Assembly (NCBI RefSeq): GCF_008017825.1 | Contig: NZ_VRLS01000043.1 | Location: 1 to 64,000, forward strand | DNA from: Mesonia sp008017825 | GTDB lineage: Bacteria > Bacteroidota > Bacteroidia > Flavobacteriales > Flavobacteriaceae | DNA: 64,000 nt | Reading direction: 5' to 3' | Shown here: piece after piece, positions 25,641 through 34,400 of the stretch | How the letters are laid out: the number at the start of each line of letters is the position of its first letter | How positions within the stretch are numbered: position 1 is the first letter of the stretch | Program-made: the position numbers and the translations under genes | The notes under the pieces: generated by a model | The model's database searches: none | What the model saw: only the letters and a program-made list of their open reading frames with translations | What the model was told of the DNA's origin: nothing

Positions 25641-26909
25641 TTACTTCAGCAATTTTTTTAGGATTTGAACCATTTGATATACATCTTGGTAAGAGTTGTA
25701 TAATGAAATAGGAGCAAGCCTAATAACGTTGGGTTCTCTCCAGTCACTAATTACACCAGCTTTCATTAAATCATCGAACAATTGTTTAGTAGCGCCTTTC
25801 AATTTGATTGAAATTTGACTACCACGCTCTTGCGGATTTGTAGGCGTAATCATTTCTATACGTTCATCCTTAATTTCAAGTAAAAGATATTCTAAAAATC
25901 CAGTGAGTTTAATGGCTTTTTCTCTAATGTTATCAAACCCTGCTTCATCAAAAATATCTAAAGAAGCTCTAATCGCCGCCATAGATAAAATAGGAGGATT
26001 ACTTAATTGCCAACCTTCTGCTCCTGGAATTGGATCGAACTCGTGGCGCATGTTGAATCTTGTTGATTTATTATGTCCCCACCAACCAGCAAATCTTTTT
26101 AAATTGGCGTCGTTGGCATGCTTTTCATGTACAAAACAGCCACCTACGCTTCCTGGTCCGCTATTTAAATATTTGTAGCTACACCACACAGCAAAATCAG
26201 CTTCGCTTTCATGAAGTTGAGGTTGAATGTTTCCTGCACCGTGGGCTAAATCAAATCCTACTTTACAGTTGTATTGATGACCTAATTGAGTTATTTTTTT
26301 AATAGGGAAAGATTGTCCCGTATAATAATTGGTAGTTCCTATCATTAAAAGAGCCACTTCATCTCCTTGCTCTTGCATTATTTTTTCTAAATCTTCGAAA
26401 CGACAAAGCTCTTCGCCTTCTCTAGGTTTCCATAAAATAAGGCCATCTTTAGGATCTATGTCGTGTAACTTTAATTGTGATTCTACCGCATATTTATCTG
26501 AAGGAAAAGCATCACTCTCAATTACTATTTTATATTTTTTTGTAGTAGGACGATAAAAGCTCACCATCATTAGGTGAAGATTTACACTAAGAGTGTTCAT
26601 CATTACCACTTCACTAGGTTTTGCACCTACGATTTTAGCCATTTTTTCGGTTAAAAATTCGTGGTAAGGCATCCAAGGATGTTTTGCTTCGGTGTGTCCT
26701 TCAACCCCTAAATTAGCCCAATCGTTTAATTCTTCTTGAAGATATTCTTTGGTTTTCTTAGGTTGTAGGCCTAGTGAATTTCCGCAAAGGTAAATTTGTT
26801 CTGTACCGTCTTGATTTTTTGGAATATGAAATTGGTTTCTAAAATCTGCTAAAGGATCTAGTTGATCTAATTCTTTCGCAAACTCTAGGGTGTTTTTGTA
26901 GTTGGTCAT
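25641..26909 (-). CDS. kynU: Kynureninase
   Basis: This PLP enzyme cleaves 3-hydroxykynurenine to 3-hydroxyanthranilate and alanine. Its 422 residues include ICGNSLGLQPK near 40-50, MNTLSVNLHLMM, GFDLAHGAGN with the PLP-interacting Asp, and the Schiff-base lysine in WCSYKYLNSGPG. It is the first gene of the catabolic operon, with a TAAATTTG -7 box upstream. The product needs 3-hydroxyanthranilate dioxygenase, which is not encoded in the window. Confidence 0.95.
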   Translation of the reverse strand: MTNYKNTLEFAKELDQLDPLADFRNQFHIPKNQDGTEQIYLCGNSLGLQPKKTKEYLQEELNDWANLGVEGHTEAKHPWMPYHEFLTEKMAKIVGAKPSEVVMMNTLSVNLHLMMVSFYRPTTKKYKIVIESDAFPSDKYAVESQLKLHDIDPKDGLILWKPREGEELCRFEDLEKIMQEQGDEVALLMIGTTNYYTGQSFPIKKITQLGHQYNCKVGFDLAHGAGNIQPQLHESEADFAVWCSYKYLNSGPGSVGGCFVHEKHANDANLKRFAGWWGHNKSTRFNMRHEFDPIPGAEGWQLSNPPILSMAAIRASLDIFDEAGFDNIREKAIKLTGFLEYLLLEIKDERIEMITPTNPQERGSQISIKLKGATKQLFDDLMKAGVISDWREPNVIRLAPISLYNSYQDVYQMVQILKKLLK

Positions 26910-26940
26910 TATTTATTTTTCTAAATGGGTGTGTTTTTCA

Positions 26941-26948
26941 CAAATTTA
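26941..26948 (-). promoter_or_regulatory. Candidate -7 box of the kynurenine operon
   Basis: On the minus strand the sequence reads TAAATTTG, matching TAnnTTTG, 32 bases before the kynU start. No convincing -33 TTTG lies 19-21 bases upstream. Confidence 0.45.
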
Positions 26949-26986
26949 GCAATAATTAATGATTGTTCTACATAATAAAAACTCAA

Positions 26987-27676
26987 TTATTGAATTGAAA
27001 CGTTGGTAAAGTAAAGTTTAAAACTGCCAGTGCTATCTTGATGCATTTTAGCGAACTTTATACCTTTTTGGGATTCATAATCTTCCCATGTATTTATTAA
27101 GGCTGCTTTTTCTGCTCCTTGAGGGTGAAACGACCACTCTTTAATCATATACTCCTTGTCTATGTAAATTTTATACATATCACCTGGAGTATAACCATCT
27201 TCATTATTATAGGAGATGCTTATTTCGGTTAAAGTTTCTTTATGAAGGGGAGAGTTAACCTCTTCTTTTACAGTGTAGTCAAAACCTTTATCCCAAACCA
27301 ATTGAAAAGGAAATAGTAACCAATACTTATCATTAATAAAAGCTTGATCTGTTTTGGTAAGGGTGCTATCTTTTTGATTGGTGTGATAGTTAATGGTGTC
27401 TTTAGAGCTTATTAAAGTTACTTTTTCTTCTTTAGGACTCCAGTGCCAAGTTCTTTGAAAGTGAGAAGAATCTCGGTCTACATTGAAGGTGTAAGTAATT
27501 TTATTTACATCTTTCCAATTTTCATATCCATTCGCATTGGCTATTTTTTCAAGTATAGAAAGTTCTTTAGTTTCTTTATTAGGAGAAGATTCGGTTTTCT
27601 TTTTTGTTGATTCTTGACAGCCTACAATAAAAAAGGTTGTGGTAACGAGGAGCGATATAAGTATTGATTTTTTCAT
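26987..27676 (-). CDS. Lipoprotein of unknown function
   Basis: The 229-residue protein has a lipoprotein signal (SILISLLVTTTFFIVGC). The mature part begins with a lysine/serine-rich spacer, then a beta-rich domain with ITYTFNVDRDSSHFQRTWHW, YWLLFPFQLVW and YTPGDMYKIYIDKEYMIKEW, the strand pattern of LolA/outer-membrane-lipoprotein-sorting-like flavobacterial families (possibly DUF6503). I cannot assign a function. It lies downstream, on the same strand, of two small membrane-associated genes. Confidence 0.75.
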   Translation of the reverse strand: MKKSILISLLVTTTFFIVGCQESTKKKTESSPNKETKELSILEKIANANGYENWKDVNKITYTFNVDRDSSHFQRTWHWSPKEEKVTLISSKDTINYHTNQKDSTLTKTDQAFINDKYWLLFPFQLVWDKGFDYTVKEEVNSPLHKETLTEISISYNNEDGYTPGDMYKIYIDKEYMIKEWSFHPQGAEKAALINTWEDYESQKGIKFAKMHQDSTGSFKLYFTNVSIQ

Positions 27677-27707
27677 AAGTAAAATTATGGTGTAATATAC
27701 AATAAAA

Positions 27708-27734
27708 AAAGGCCTCTAAATTTTAGAGGCCTTT
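27708..27734 (-). terminator. Terminator after the small acidic lipoprotein gene
   Basis: A near-perfect 13-bp inverted repeat, GGCCTCTAAA with its complement, is followed on the minus strand by a seven-T run, directly below the stop at 27739. Confidence 0.85.
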
Positions 27735-27738
27735 AAAT

Positions 27739-27879
27739 TTAATCTACTGCATCTTCAATATCGTCTGCTACATCTTCTACAGCGTCTTCCGCTTTATCTC
27801 CTTCATCTCGACAGCTTACAAATGCCGTAGATAAAATTCCCATTGCAAATAATGCTAAAAATAATTTCTTAATATTCAT
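27739..27879 (-). CDS. 46-residue acidic lipoprotein
   Basis: The short reading frame MNIKKLFLALFAMGIL-STAFVSC ends its signal with a lipobox Cys at residue 23. The remaining 23 residues (RDEGDKAEDAVEDVADDIEDAVD) are almost entirely acidic and built from imperfect E/D-D-A-V repeats. It lies 18 nt below the small membrane-protein gene at 27898, with a terminator straight after, which supports real expression. Known entericidin-like and stress lipoproteins have this size, but the acidic tail gives no function. Confidence 0.72.
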   Translation of the reverse strand: MNIKKLFLALFAMGILSTAFVSCRDEGDKAEDAVEDVADDIEDAVD

Positions 27880-27897
27880 AATATTGGTTTTTAATGA

Positions 27898-28053
27898 TTA
27901 AAGTCTTCTTCCTGTAATAAGTTTATAAATAATCATAATTACAGCTAATATTAATAAGATATGTATGATGCTTCCTAAATCAGGAAAAGCAAAATAACCT
28001 ACAAGCCATCCTATCACTAAAATTACTACGATTAGCCAAACTAAATCTCTCAT
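27898..28053 (-). CDS. 51-residue two-helix membrane protein (lmo0937-type)
   Basis: The frame begins MRDLVWLIVVILVIGWLVGY, then FAFPDLGS, then HILLILAVIMIIYKLITGRRL. Two membrane helices separated by a Phe-Pro-Asp-Leu-Gly turn and a basic tail match the widespread lmo0937-type small membrane family, often linked to envelope stress in Bacteroidota. It precedes the small acidic lipoprotein. The biochemical role is unknown. Confidence 0.8.
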   Translation of the reverse strand: MRDLVWLIVVILVIGWLVGYFAFPDLGSIIHILLILAVIMIIYKLITGRRL

Positions 28054-28287
28054 AATATTTCTTTTTTGTTAGTTAGTATGTGATAAATGTATAATAATTA
28101 TCATCTCGCGAAATTTCATTTAACGAGTAATTAACTATGTTTTAATATCAAATTTAGTTTTATGCTAACAAATTTAGAAAATTAATATTTATTTAATAAT
28201 TAGAAGGTTGGCTTTTAAATGAGAGCTGTTATAGTTAGATTATTGTTTTGAAGTAATTGTTTTAATAGAAATTTACTCTGTCGTGAA

Positions 28288-28323
28288 ACATAAAAGCCCC
28301 AAACTTAGTTGGGGCTTTTATGT
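28288..28323 (-). terminator. Terminator of the vWA-protein gene
   Basis: A 13-bp stem (28288-28300 with 28311-28323) and 10-base loop lie 28 bases below the stop codon of the vWA gene. Upstream of it, 28054-28287 is AT-rich with no feature I can support. Confidence 0.8.
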
Positions 28324-28350
28324 TGTTTAAATTACTTAACGGAATAAAAA

Positions 28351-30129
28351 TTATTTTGAAGCTTTAACCAAACGGATAAATTCTGCTTTATAACCTTCCT
28401 CATCTTTTGTTTTTCCTTCTTCAGCGAGTTGTATGATGTTTTGAAAGGAGCTTTCTTCTATATATTCTGATTTTCTTAGCTTCATTCCAAACATAGCTAC
28501 AGCCGAGGCGAATTTAAAATCCGCGGAAGCATTATTATTCCTCAACTCCTTAGCGGAAATGATATGCTCTATAAGTTTGCTTTTATCACCATCTGGTTCT
28601 TTATAGCGGAACTTTACGGTAAGTAAATCTTTTTGATTGTTGGCTGATGGTTTATCACTATATTTTAAATCATCAATATCTTTTAACCATTTGCTTTTTA
28701 CTCCTGTAGGGATAATTTCATAAAGCGCGGTAACTTTATGACCGCTCCCTAATTCTCCCGCATCTTTTTTATCATCGTTAAAGTCTTCGTCATTTAATAA
28801 CCGATTCTCATAACCTATAAGTCGGTAGGCTTGTACAAATGCAGGATTGAATTCTACTTGAATTTTTACATCTTTAACGATGGTAAAAAGCGTTCCACCA
28901 AACTCGGTTCCTAAAATGCGTTGTGCTTCTTGCATGCTATCTATATAAGCGTGATTTCCGTTTCCTTTATCGGCAAGGGTTTCCATTTTACTATCTTGGT
29001 AATTTCCAGTTCCAAAGCCAAGACAAGTTAAGAATACACCACTTTTTCTTTTTTCTTCAATAAGTTCTTCCATGGCTTGGTCGCTACTAGCTCCTACATT
29101 AAAATCTCCATCGGTGGCAAGAATAACACGGTTATTTCCGTTTTTAATAAAGTTTTCTTCGGCAGTTTTATAGGCTAATTCAATTCCTTGACCACCTGCG
29201 GTAGAACCACCAGCATTTAAATTATTTAAAGCTTCTAAAATTTTATTTTTATTATCTCCAGAAGTAGGAGGTAAGACCAAACCAGCAGCACCCGCATAGG
29301 TCACAATGCTTATCTTGTCTTCATCTCTAAGCTGATTCACTAAAAGTTTAAAAGCCGATTTTAATAGAGGAAGTTTATTTTGAGAATTCATAGAACCCGA
29401 AACGTCGATTAAAAAAACCAAGTTAGATGGCGGAATATCGTCAAGCGGAACTGTTTTCCCTTGTAAACCTATTTTTATAAGCTTACTGCCTTTATTCCAC
29501 GGAGTAGTGTTAACTTCGGTATGTATGGCAAAAGGATTTTTTCCTTTAGGTTGAGGATAGTTATAATCGAAATAATTAATCATTTCTTCAATCTTTACGG
29601 CATCTTTAGGAATTTCTTGTCCGTTGTTGATCATTCGTCTTACATTGCTGTATCCTGCTTTATCTACATCGATAGAGAACGTAGAAAGCGGTGAAGATTT
29701 TACCATTTTAAAAGTATTTTCCTCTATCTTCTTGTAAGATTCAGTATTAGTATGAACAGGTCTAATAGTATGTCTACTTATATGGATACCGTGGGCTTTT
29801 CTTTTTAAAGCCATGTCAGACTGAACCACAACTTCCTCCAATTGTGAGCTAGCAGTCATTTTAATATCTATAACACTTTGTTTTTTTACTTTAATAGTTT
29901 GTGTTGTAAAGCCTATATAGCTAAAAATAAGTACGTCTCCAGTTTTTGCTTCTAAGGTATATTTACCGTCAAAATCGGTTTGGGTACCAGTATTTGTGCC
30001 TTTAATAATTATTCTTGTGCCTGGTAGAGGCATTCCTTCGTTATCGGTTACTTTTCCGGTAATGGTTTTAGCAATGAGAGTGGAAATTGAAAGAATGGAG
30101 ATGCTAAAAAATAAGACTAAGTTTTTCAT
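28351..30129 (-). CDS. CarboxypepD_reg plus von Willebrand A domain protein (YfbK-like)
   Basis: The 592-residue secreted protein has a signal peptide ending LIAKT. A CarboxypepD_reg-like domain follows (TGKVTDNEGMPLPGTRIIIKGTNTG at about 24-48). A conserved linker SPLSTFSIDVDKAGYSNVRRMI leads into the vWA domain with MIDAS motif FLIDVSGSMNS, TYAGAAG and VILATDGDFNVG. A DUF3520 C-terminal domain carries YRLIGYENR and VTALYEI. Members are thought to mediate metal-dependent protein interactions at the envelope. The ligand is unknown. It is transcribed alone. Confidence 0.9.
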   Translation of the reverse strand: MKNLVLFFSISILSISTLIAKTITGKVTDNEGMPLPGTRIIIKGTNTGTQTDFDGKYTLEAKTGDVLIFSYIGFTTQTIKVKKQSVIDIKMTASSQLEEVVVQSDMALKRKAHGIHISRHTIRPVHTNTESYKKIEENTFKMVKSSPLSTFSIDVDKAGYSNVRRMINNGQEIPKDAVKIEEMINYFDYNYPQPKGKNPFAIHTEVNTTPWNKGSKLIKIGLQGKTVPLDDIPPSNLVFLIDVSGSMNSQNKLPLLKSAFKLLVNQLRDEDKISIVTYAGAAGLVLPPTSGDNKNKILEALNNLNAGGSTAGGQGIELAYKTAEENFIKNGNNRVILATDGDFNVGASSDQAMEELIEEKRKSGVFLTCLGFGTGNYQDSKMETLADKGNGNHAYIDSMQEAQRILGTEFGGTLFTIVKDVKIQVEFNPAFVQAYRLIGYENRLLNDEDFNDDKKDAGELGSGHKVTALYEIIPTGVKSKWLKDIDDLKYSDKPSANNQKDLLTVKFRYKEPDGDKSKLIEHIISAKELRNNNASADFKFASAVAMFGMKLRKSEYIEESSFQNIIQLAEEGKTKDEEGYKAEFIRLVKASK

Positions 30130-30177
30130 AAGATTAAAGTTTTAGTATTTATTGGTAATCAATAAATCTGCCAAACA

Positions 30178-30208
30178 AAAAAAGCCACTCAATTTTGAGC
30201 GGCTTTAA
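30178..30208 (-). terminator. Terminator after the 47-residue gene
   Basis: On the minus strand AAAGCCGCTCAA pairs with TTGAGTGGCTTT (one G-U pair) and is followed by a seven-T run. Confidence 0.8.
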
Positions 30209-30227
30209 TATTAAAAAAGTAAGTAAA

Positions 30228-30371
30228 TTACTTCTTATTTTGTTGATCTTTAATTGTCTTTTTATCGATATCTACTTCATTTGTTTTCTCATTTCTATTA
30301 CCCAATTCTCCTAAAGGGTTATCAACATCTTTATTTTTTCTTTCTCTATGATTATCTTCTATACGTCCCAT
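30228..30371 (-). CDS. 47-residue highly charged protein
   Basis: The frame starts MGRIEDNHRERKNKD and ends DKKTIKDQQNKK; more than half of the residues are charged or Asn/Gln and there is no hydrophobic core, signal or helix motif. It is probably intrinsically disordered. Support for reality is its ATG and a strong terminator 20 bases after its stop. No family recognised. Confidence 0.55.
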   Translation of the reverse strand: MGRIEDNHRERKNKDVDNPLGELGNRNEKTNEVDIDKKTIKDQQNKK

Positions 30372-30448
30372 AATTTCTAGTTTTAAAGTGTTCTATAAAA
30401 TTAAAAATTAGAAAGGATAAATTCTATTAATGCTTTTATAAACTCTTG

Positions 30449-30882
30449 TTAAGTGTTTGTGAATTGATTTTTTTCTTGCTCTAAACATTTGGTTATAGCT
30501 GCTTGCAATGAATTTGTTTGAAACATATTATTAACGAAAAAAAGTTTTTCAAACTGAAAATTTAAAAAGGATGATTTAGAACAACACACTACATAATAAT
30601 TTTCAATTCCATTAATTTTTTTGAAAAATTTCAACCAGTCTACAGGGCTTACGGAGTAATCATGAACCCTATTAGATATATAATTAACTTTTGAATTGAA
30701 TTGACAGGGTAATAGTCTAACGCTAAGTTTATAATTTGTTGACAGTTACCCCAATTCACATTCTCTCCCTCGTTGATTTCTGCTACAATAAATTTATTAA
30801 AAAAATAAAATGTACCAATTTGTAATTTATGTGTCTTTTTAACCTCGTTAAAGTATTTGGTATCTCCTAACTTTATTTTCAT
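30449..30882 (-). pseudogene. Small STAS/SpoIIAA-like flavobacterial protein, split by a one-base deletion
   Basis: Two adjacent frames, 30649-30882 (77 residues) and 30449-30634 (61 residues), are halves of one gene. Adding one base to the A4 run (plus-strand T4 at 30689-30692) changes ...VNSIQKLIIYL to ...VNSIQKVNYISNRVHDYSVSPVDWLKFF and joins them into a continuous protein of about 144 residues. From memory, the YISNR..DYSV.P.DWLKFF segment is the hallmark of a short cytosolic flavobacterial family resembling STAS/SpoIIAA-like domains. As written the gene is truncated. A real mutation or an assembly error in the homopolymer are both possible. No function is known for the family. Confidence 0.75.
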
Positions 30883-30936
30883 ATTTTATCTCTAGCAGTG
30901 AATTGTTAAAATTACGTGCTAAAAATTTATGTAGTG

Positions 30937-31701
30937 TTAATTTTTTGTAAAATCTGAAATAAAATCTTCAAAATTATCTTTTTTATTCTTTAAAAATTTA
31001 ATAAACGCTGAACCAATAATAGCTCCGTGAGCGTGTGATGTTGCTTGTTTAAACGTTTTTTTATTGCTAATTCCAAACCCTACAATTTGCGGAGTCTTTA
31101 ATTGTAAATTATTTATTCGCTCAAAATACTTAAGTTGCTCATCACTAAAGTCATTTTTCCCTCCAGTAACACTTGCCGAACTTACCATATAAATAAAACC
31201 TTTAGAAACTTTATCTATTTTCTTTATGCGTTCTGTAGGGGTTTGGGGAGTTATTAAAAAAACGTTTATAAGACCATAAGACTCAAAAATGGTTTGATAT
31301 TCATCTTGATAAACTTCTAAAGGAAGATCTGGTATTATTAATCCGTCAATGCCCGTTTCTTGACATTTCTTGCAAAACTCCTCTACACCATATTGAAATA
31401 TCGGATTAAAATATCCCATAATTATTAAAGGAATATTCACGCTTTCGCGGATATTTTTTAGTTGTGTAAAAAGCAAATCTGTAGTCATTCCATTTTTAAG
31501 CGCCTGGGTAGAACTAGCCTGAATGGTAGGGCCGTCTGCTAAAGGATCGCTAAATGGCAATCCTATTTCGATCATATCTACACCACTATTTTCTAAGGAT
31601 TTAATAATAGAGGTGGTGTCATTTAATTGAGGAAAGCCTGCGGTAAAATATAAAGAGAGAATTTTTTTATTCTCTTGTAAGCGTTTATTTATTCTATTCA
31701 T
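30937..31701 (-). CDS. trpA: Tryptophan synthase alpha subunit
   Basis: It cleaves indole-3-glycerol phosphate to indole and glyceraldehyde-3-phosphate and channels indole to TrpB. About 254 residues from ATG 31701; an in-frame start at 31737 would add a 12-residue basic leader and is less likely. It has the signature IEIGLPFSDPLADGPTIQ with catalytic Glu and Asp, IIPDLPLEVYQDE, and the phosphate-binding VGFGISNKKTF and GAIIGSAFIKFL. Last gene of trpEGDCFBA; about 89 nt separate it from trpB. Confidence 0.97.
   Translation of the reverse strand: MNRINKRLQENKKILSLYFTAGFPQLNDTTSIIKSLENSGVDMIEIGLPFSDPLADGPTIQASSTQALKNGMTTDLLFTQLKNIRESVNIPLIIMGYFNPIFQYGVEEFCKKCQETGIDGLIIPDLPLEVYQDEYQTIFESYGLINVFLITPQTPTERIKKIDKVSKGFIYMVSSASVTGGKNDFSDEQLKYFERINNLQLKTPQIVGFGISNKKTFKQATSHAHGAIIGSAFIKFLKNKKDNFEDFISDFTKN
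31441..31451 (-). repeat. 12-mer TTCCGCGAAAGC, copy 5 (one mismatch)
   Basis: On the minus strand the site reads ATCCGCGAAAGCG, so 11 of 12 bases match. It lies within trpA at the NIRESV codons. Confidence 0.6.
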
Positions 31702-31790
31702 AACTATTTTTTTTAGCGTTAGGGGTAGAAGCGGCATCCTTTTGAGTTGATAAACGAAAAAGATACAGCGAATAACCCGCCCGAACGCCC

Positions 31791-32978
31791 TTAATATTTA
31801 AAATAATCTATATAGGTTTGTAAATCTTTATCGCCTCGACCAGATAAATTAATTACTACAATATCATCTTTTTTAAATGTTTTTTGTTCTAAAAGTGCCA
31901 AGGCATGTGAGGTTTCGATAGCTGGTATTATCCCTTCTAATTTAGATAATTGTAATCCCGCTTTCATCGCATCCTCATCTGTAATAGCAACAAAATCGGC
32001 TCTTTTAGATTGAAACAAATGTGCGTGTAAAGGTCCCACACCTGGGTAATCTAAACCTGCTGAAATAGAATAAGGTTCAGTTATTTGTCCGTCTTTACTT
32101 TGCATAAGCAAGGTTTTACTCCCGTGAATAATTCCCGTTTTCCCCAAAATTGAGGTGGCTGCACTTTCTCCAGAATCTACACCTTTACCTGCGGCTTCTA
32201 CAGCGATAAGTTTTACGTTTTCTTCCTCTAGGAAATGATAAAAAGCTCCTGCAGCATTACTTCCTCCGCCAACACAAGCGATGACATAATCTGGATTTTC
32301 TTTTCCCTCAACTTCCAAAAGTTGATTCTTTATTTCTTTAGAAATGATACTTTGCAGACGAGCAACTAAATCTGGATAGGGGTGGGGACCAACTACAGAG
32401 CCTATAATGTAATGCGTATCTGTAGGATTACTTATCCAATCTCTAATCGCTTCATTGGTAGCATCTTTTAATGTTTTACTCCCCGATTTTGCAGGTATAA
32501 CTGTAGCACCTAACATTTTCATGCGGGCAACATTTGGTGCTTGTCGTTCTATATCTATGGCTCCCATATAGATAACACATGGTAAACCCATTAAGGCACA
32601 AACAGTGGCTGTGGCTACTCCGTGCTGACCTGCTCCAGTTTCGGCAATAATTCTTTTTTTTCCTAAACGTTTGGCTAATAATATTTGCCCCACCGTATTA
32701 TTCACTTTATGGGCTCCAGTATGACAAAGATCCTCTCTTTTTAAATATACTTTAGTTCCATAAGTTTCGCTTAGACGTTTGGCATAATAAAGCGGAGTAG
32801 GGCGACCTACATATTGTTTCAACAAATCTTGAAACTCTTCTTGAAATTGATCGTCTTCAAGAATGTTTAAGTATTGTTCTTTTAATTCGGTTAGATTGGG
32901 TTGTAGCATTTCGGGGACAAAAGCTCCTCCAAATTCGCCATAATACCCTTTTTCGTCTATATGATAAGAATTTTTCAT
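31791..32978 (-). CDS. trpB: Tryptophan synthase beta subunit
   Basis: This PLP enzyme condenses indole with serine. Its 395 residues contain the PLP lysine in HTGAHKVNNTVGQ, ETGAGQHGVATA, the phosphate-binding CVGGGSNAAGAF, and catalytic Glu in KREDLCHTG. It overlaps trpF by 4 nt. The TrpB1-type length and neighbouring trpA indicate the standard alpha2-beta2 enzyme. Confidence 0.98.
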   Translation of the reverse strand: MKNSYHIDEKGYYGEFGGAFVPEMLQPNLTELKEQYLNILEDDQFQEEFQDLLKQYVGRPTPLYYAKRLSETYGTKVYLKREDLCHTGAHKVNNTVGQILLAKRLGKKRIIAETGAGQHGVATATVCALMGLPCVIYMGAIDIERQAPNVARMKMLGATVIPAKSGSKTLKDATNEAIRDWISNPTDTHYIIGSVVGPHPYPDLVARLQSIISKEIKNQLLEVEGKENPDYVIACVGGGSNAAGAFYHFLEEENVKLIAVEAAGKGVDSGESAATSILGKTGIIHGSKTLLMQSKDGQITEPYSISAGLDYPGVGPLHAHLFQSKRADFVAITDEDAMKAGLQLSKLEGIIPAIETSHALALLEQKTFKKDDIVVINLSGRGDKDLQTYIDYFKY

Positions 32979-33586
32979 TGCATTAAATCTTTAAACTGTT
33001 TTAATAAATCAGTATTTTTAAATCCCGGAGCTATTTCAAATTTGCTATTTAAATCTACTCCCGCTAGAGGTAAAGAAGACTGTTTTATTTTTTTAATTTC
33101 TTGTATGTGCTTTATAGCAATTCCTCCACTTAAGAAAAATGGATGCTGGTAAGTATAATTCTGCAAAATACCCCAATTAAAAGTTACTCCATTACCACCA
33201 TAGTTTTTCCCTTTAGTATCAAATAAAAAATATGTAGTAGCTTTTATATAAGGAGCTAAAGTTCCAAAATTGAATTCTTCATCTACAGAAAACGCCTTAA
33301 TGACTTCTAAATTTTCATTTTTTAGTTTATCGCATAATTCAGCTGTTTCTTTTCCATGCAATTGAACCGCTTGTAAACCAAAAAGCTCAGCTTTTTCCAT
33401 AATATGCTCATAATCTTCGTTTACAAAAACCCCTGTCTTTTTAATTTCTTGCGATAAATTTTCAGGAATCTGTGTAATGTAACGTGGAGAACTTTTATAA
33501 AAAATGAAGCCCATATAATCAGGAGAAAGTGCGGCAACTTCTTTGATGTTTTCTGATTCTCTCATTCCGCAAATTTTAATTTTCAT
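32975..33586 (-). CDS. trpF: Phosphoribosylanthranilate isomerase
   Basis: The 203-residue TIM-barrel protein opens with KIKICGMRES (catalytic Cys) and has LQAVQLHGKET, YFLFDTKG (catalytic Asp) and FFLSGGIAIKHI (phosphate-binding). It is a free-standing trpF rather than a trpC-trpF fusion. It overlaps trpB by 4 nt and follows trpC by about 10 nt. Confidence 0.96.
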   Translation of the reverse strand: MKIKICGMRESENIKEVAALSPDYMGFIFYKSSPRYITQIPENLSQEIKKTGVFVNEDYEHIMEKAELFGLQAVQLHGKETAELCDKLKNENLEVIKAFSVDEEFNFGTLAPYIKATTYFLFDTKGKNYGGNGVTFNWGILQNYTYQHPFFLSGGIAIKHIQEIKKIKQSSLPLAGVDLNSKFEIAPGFKNTDLLKQFKDLMQ

Positions 33587-33596
33587 AGCTATTTTT

Positions 33597-34400
33597 TTAG
33601 TGAATGAGTTGAGTAACTTCTTCTATAAATTTTTGTGTAGCATCTCCAGGAGTATTAGTTTTCATAAAATGTTCACCAATTAAAAAACCATTAAAGCCTG
33701 CTGCGTGTAATTTTTGTATCGCTTTCGCGGAATTAATACCGCTTTCTGAAATTTTTACTATGTCATTTGGGATGTGCTTAGCCAGTAAAAGACTATTGTC
33801 AATATCAACTTCAAAAGTTTTTAAGTTTCTATTATTTACTCCTATGAGTTGAACTGGAGCATCTAAATTCTGCTCTAATTCTTTTAAATTGTGTACCTCT
33901 AATAAAACTTCGAGGCCTAAATTCTTAGCTAAAGAACTAAGCGTAAACACCTGCTGTTGAGTTAATGCTGTAGCAATCAGTAAAATTGCATCGGCGCCAT
34001 ATGCTTTAGCTTCTAAAATTTGATATTTATCAATAATAAAATCCTTTCGTAAGAGAGGAAGCTGAGTGGTAGCTCTAGCAAGTAATAAATCCTCTAGAGA
34101 ACCGCCAAAAAAACTATTATCTGTTAATATCGAACTTCCGCTAGCTCCTGCATTTTCATAACCTGCTAAAACGTCTTGAATTTGTAAAGATTGATTGATA
34201 CTTGCCTTAGAAGGCGACCTTCTCTTATGTTCTGCGATGATGCCAAAACCTAACGAATTATTTTTTATACGTTCACTAAGAGAAAAAGGTGCTCTTTTAA
34301 AAAGCTCACTTTTTTCTAATTGATGATTAGAGACTATGCTAATTTTTAAAGCGACTTCTCGTTCTTTTTGTGCAATTATTTTTTCTAAAATAGTTTTCAT
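33597..34400 (-). CDS. trpC: Indole-3-glycerol phosphate synthase
   Basis: The 267-residue TIM-barrel enzyme has FGIIAEHKRRSPSKASIN, containing the catalytic lysine/arginine region, LLRKDFIIDKYQILEA, IGVNNRNLKTFEVD and VKISESGINSAKAI. The start is abutted to the trpD stop by one base. It carries an exact copy of the TTCCGCGAAAGC 12-mer in the SAKAI codons. Confidence 0.97.
   Translation of the reverse strand: MKTILEKIIAQKEREVALKISIVSNHQLEKSELFKRAPFSLSERIKNNSLGFGIIAEHKRRSPSKASINQSLQIQDVLAGYENAGASGSSILTDNSFFGGSLEDLLLARATTQLPLLRKDFIIDKYQILEAKAYGADAILLIATALTQQQVFTLSSLAKNLGLEVLLEVHNLKELEQNLDAPVQLIGVNNRNLKTFEVDIDNSLLLAKHIPNDIVKISESGINSAKAIQKLHAAGFNGFLIGEHFMKTNTPGDATQKFIEEVTQLIH
33721..33732 (-). 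repeat. TTCCGCGAAAGC 12-mer, copy 6
   Basis: Exact copy on the minus strand in trpC, in the SAKAI codons. Here the motif orientation matches the gene. Confidence 0.7.
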
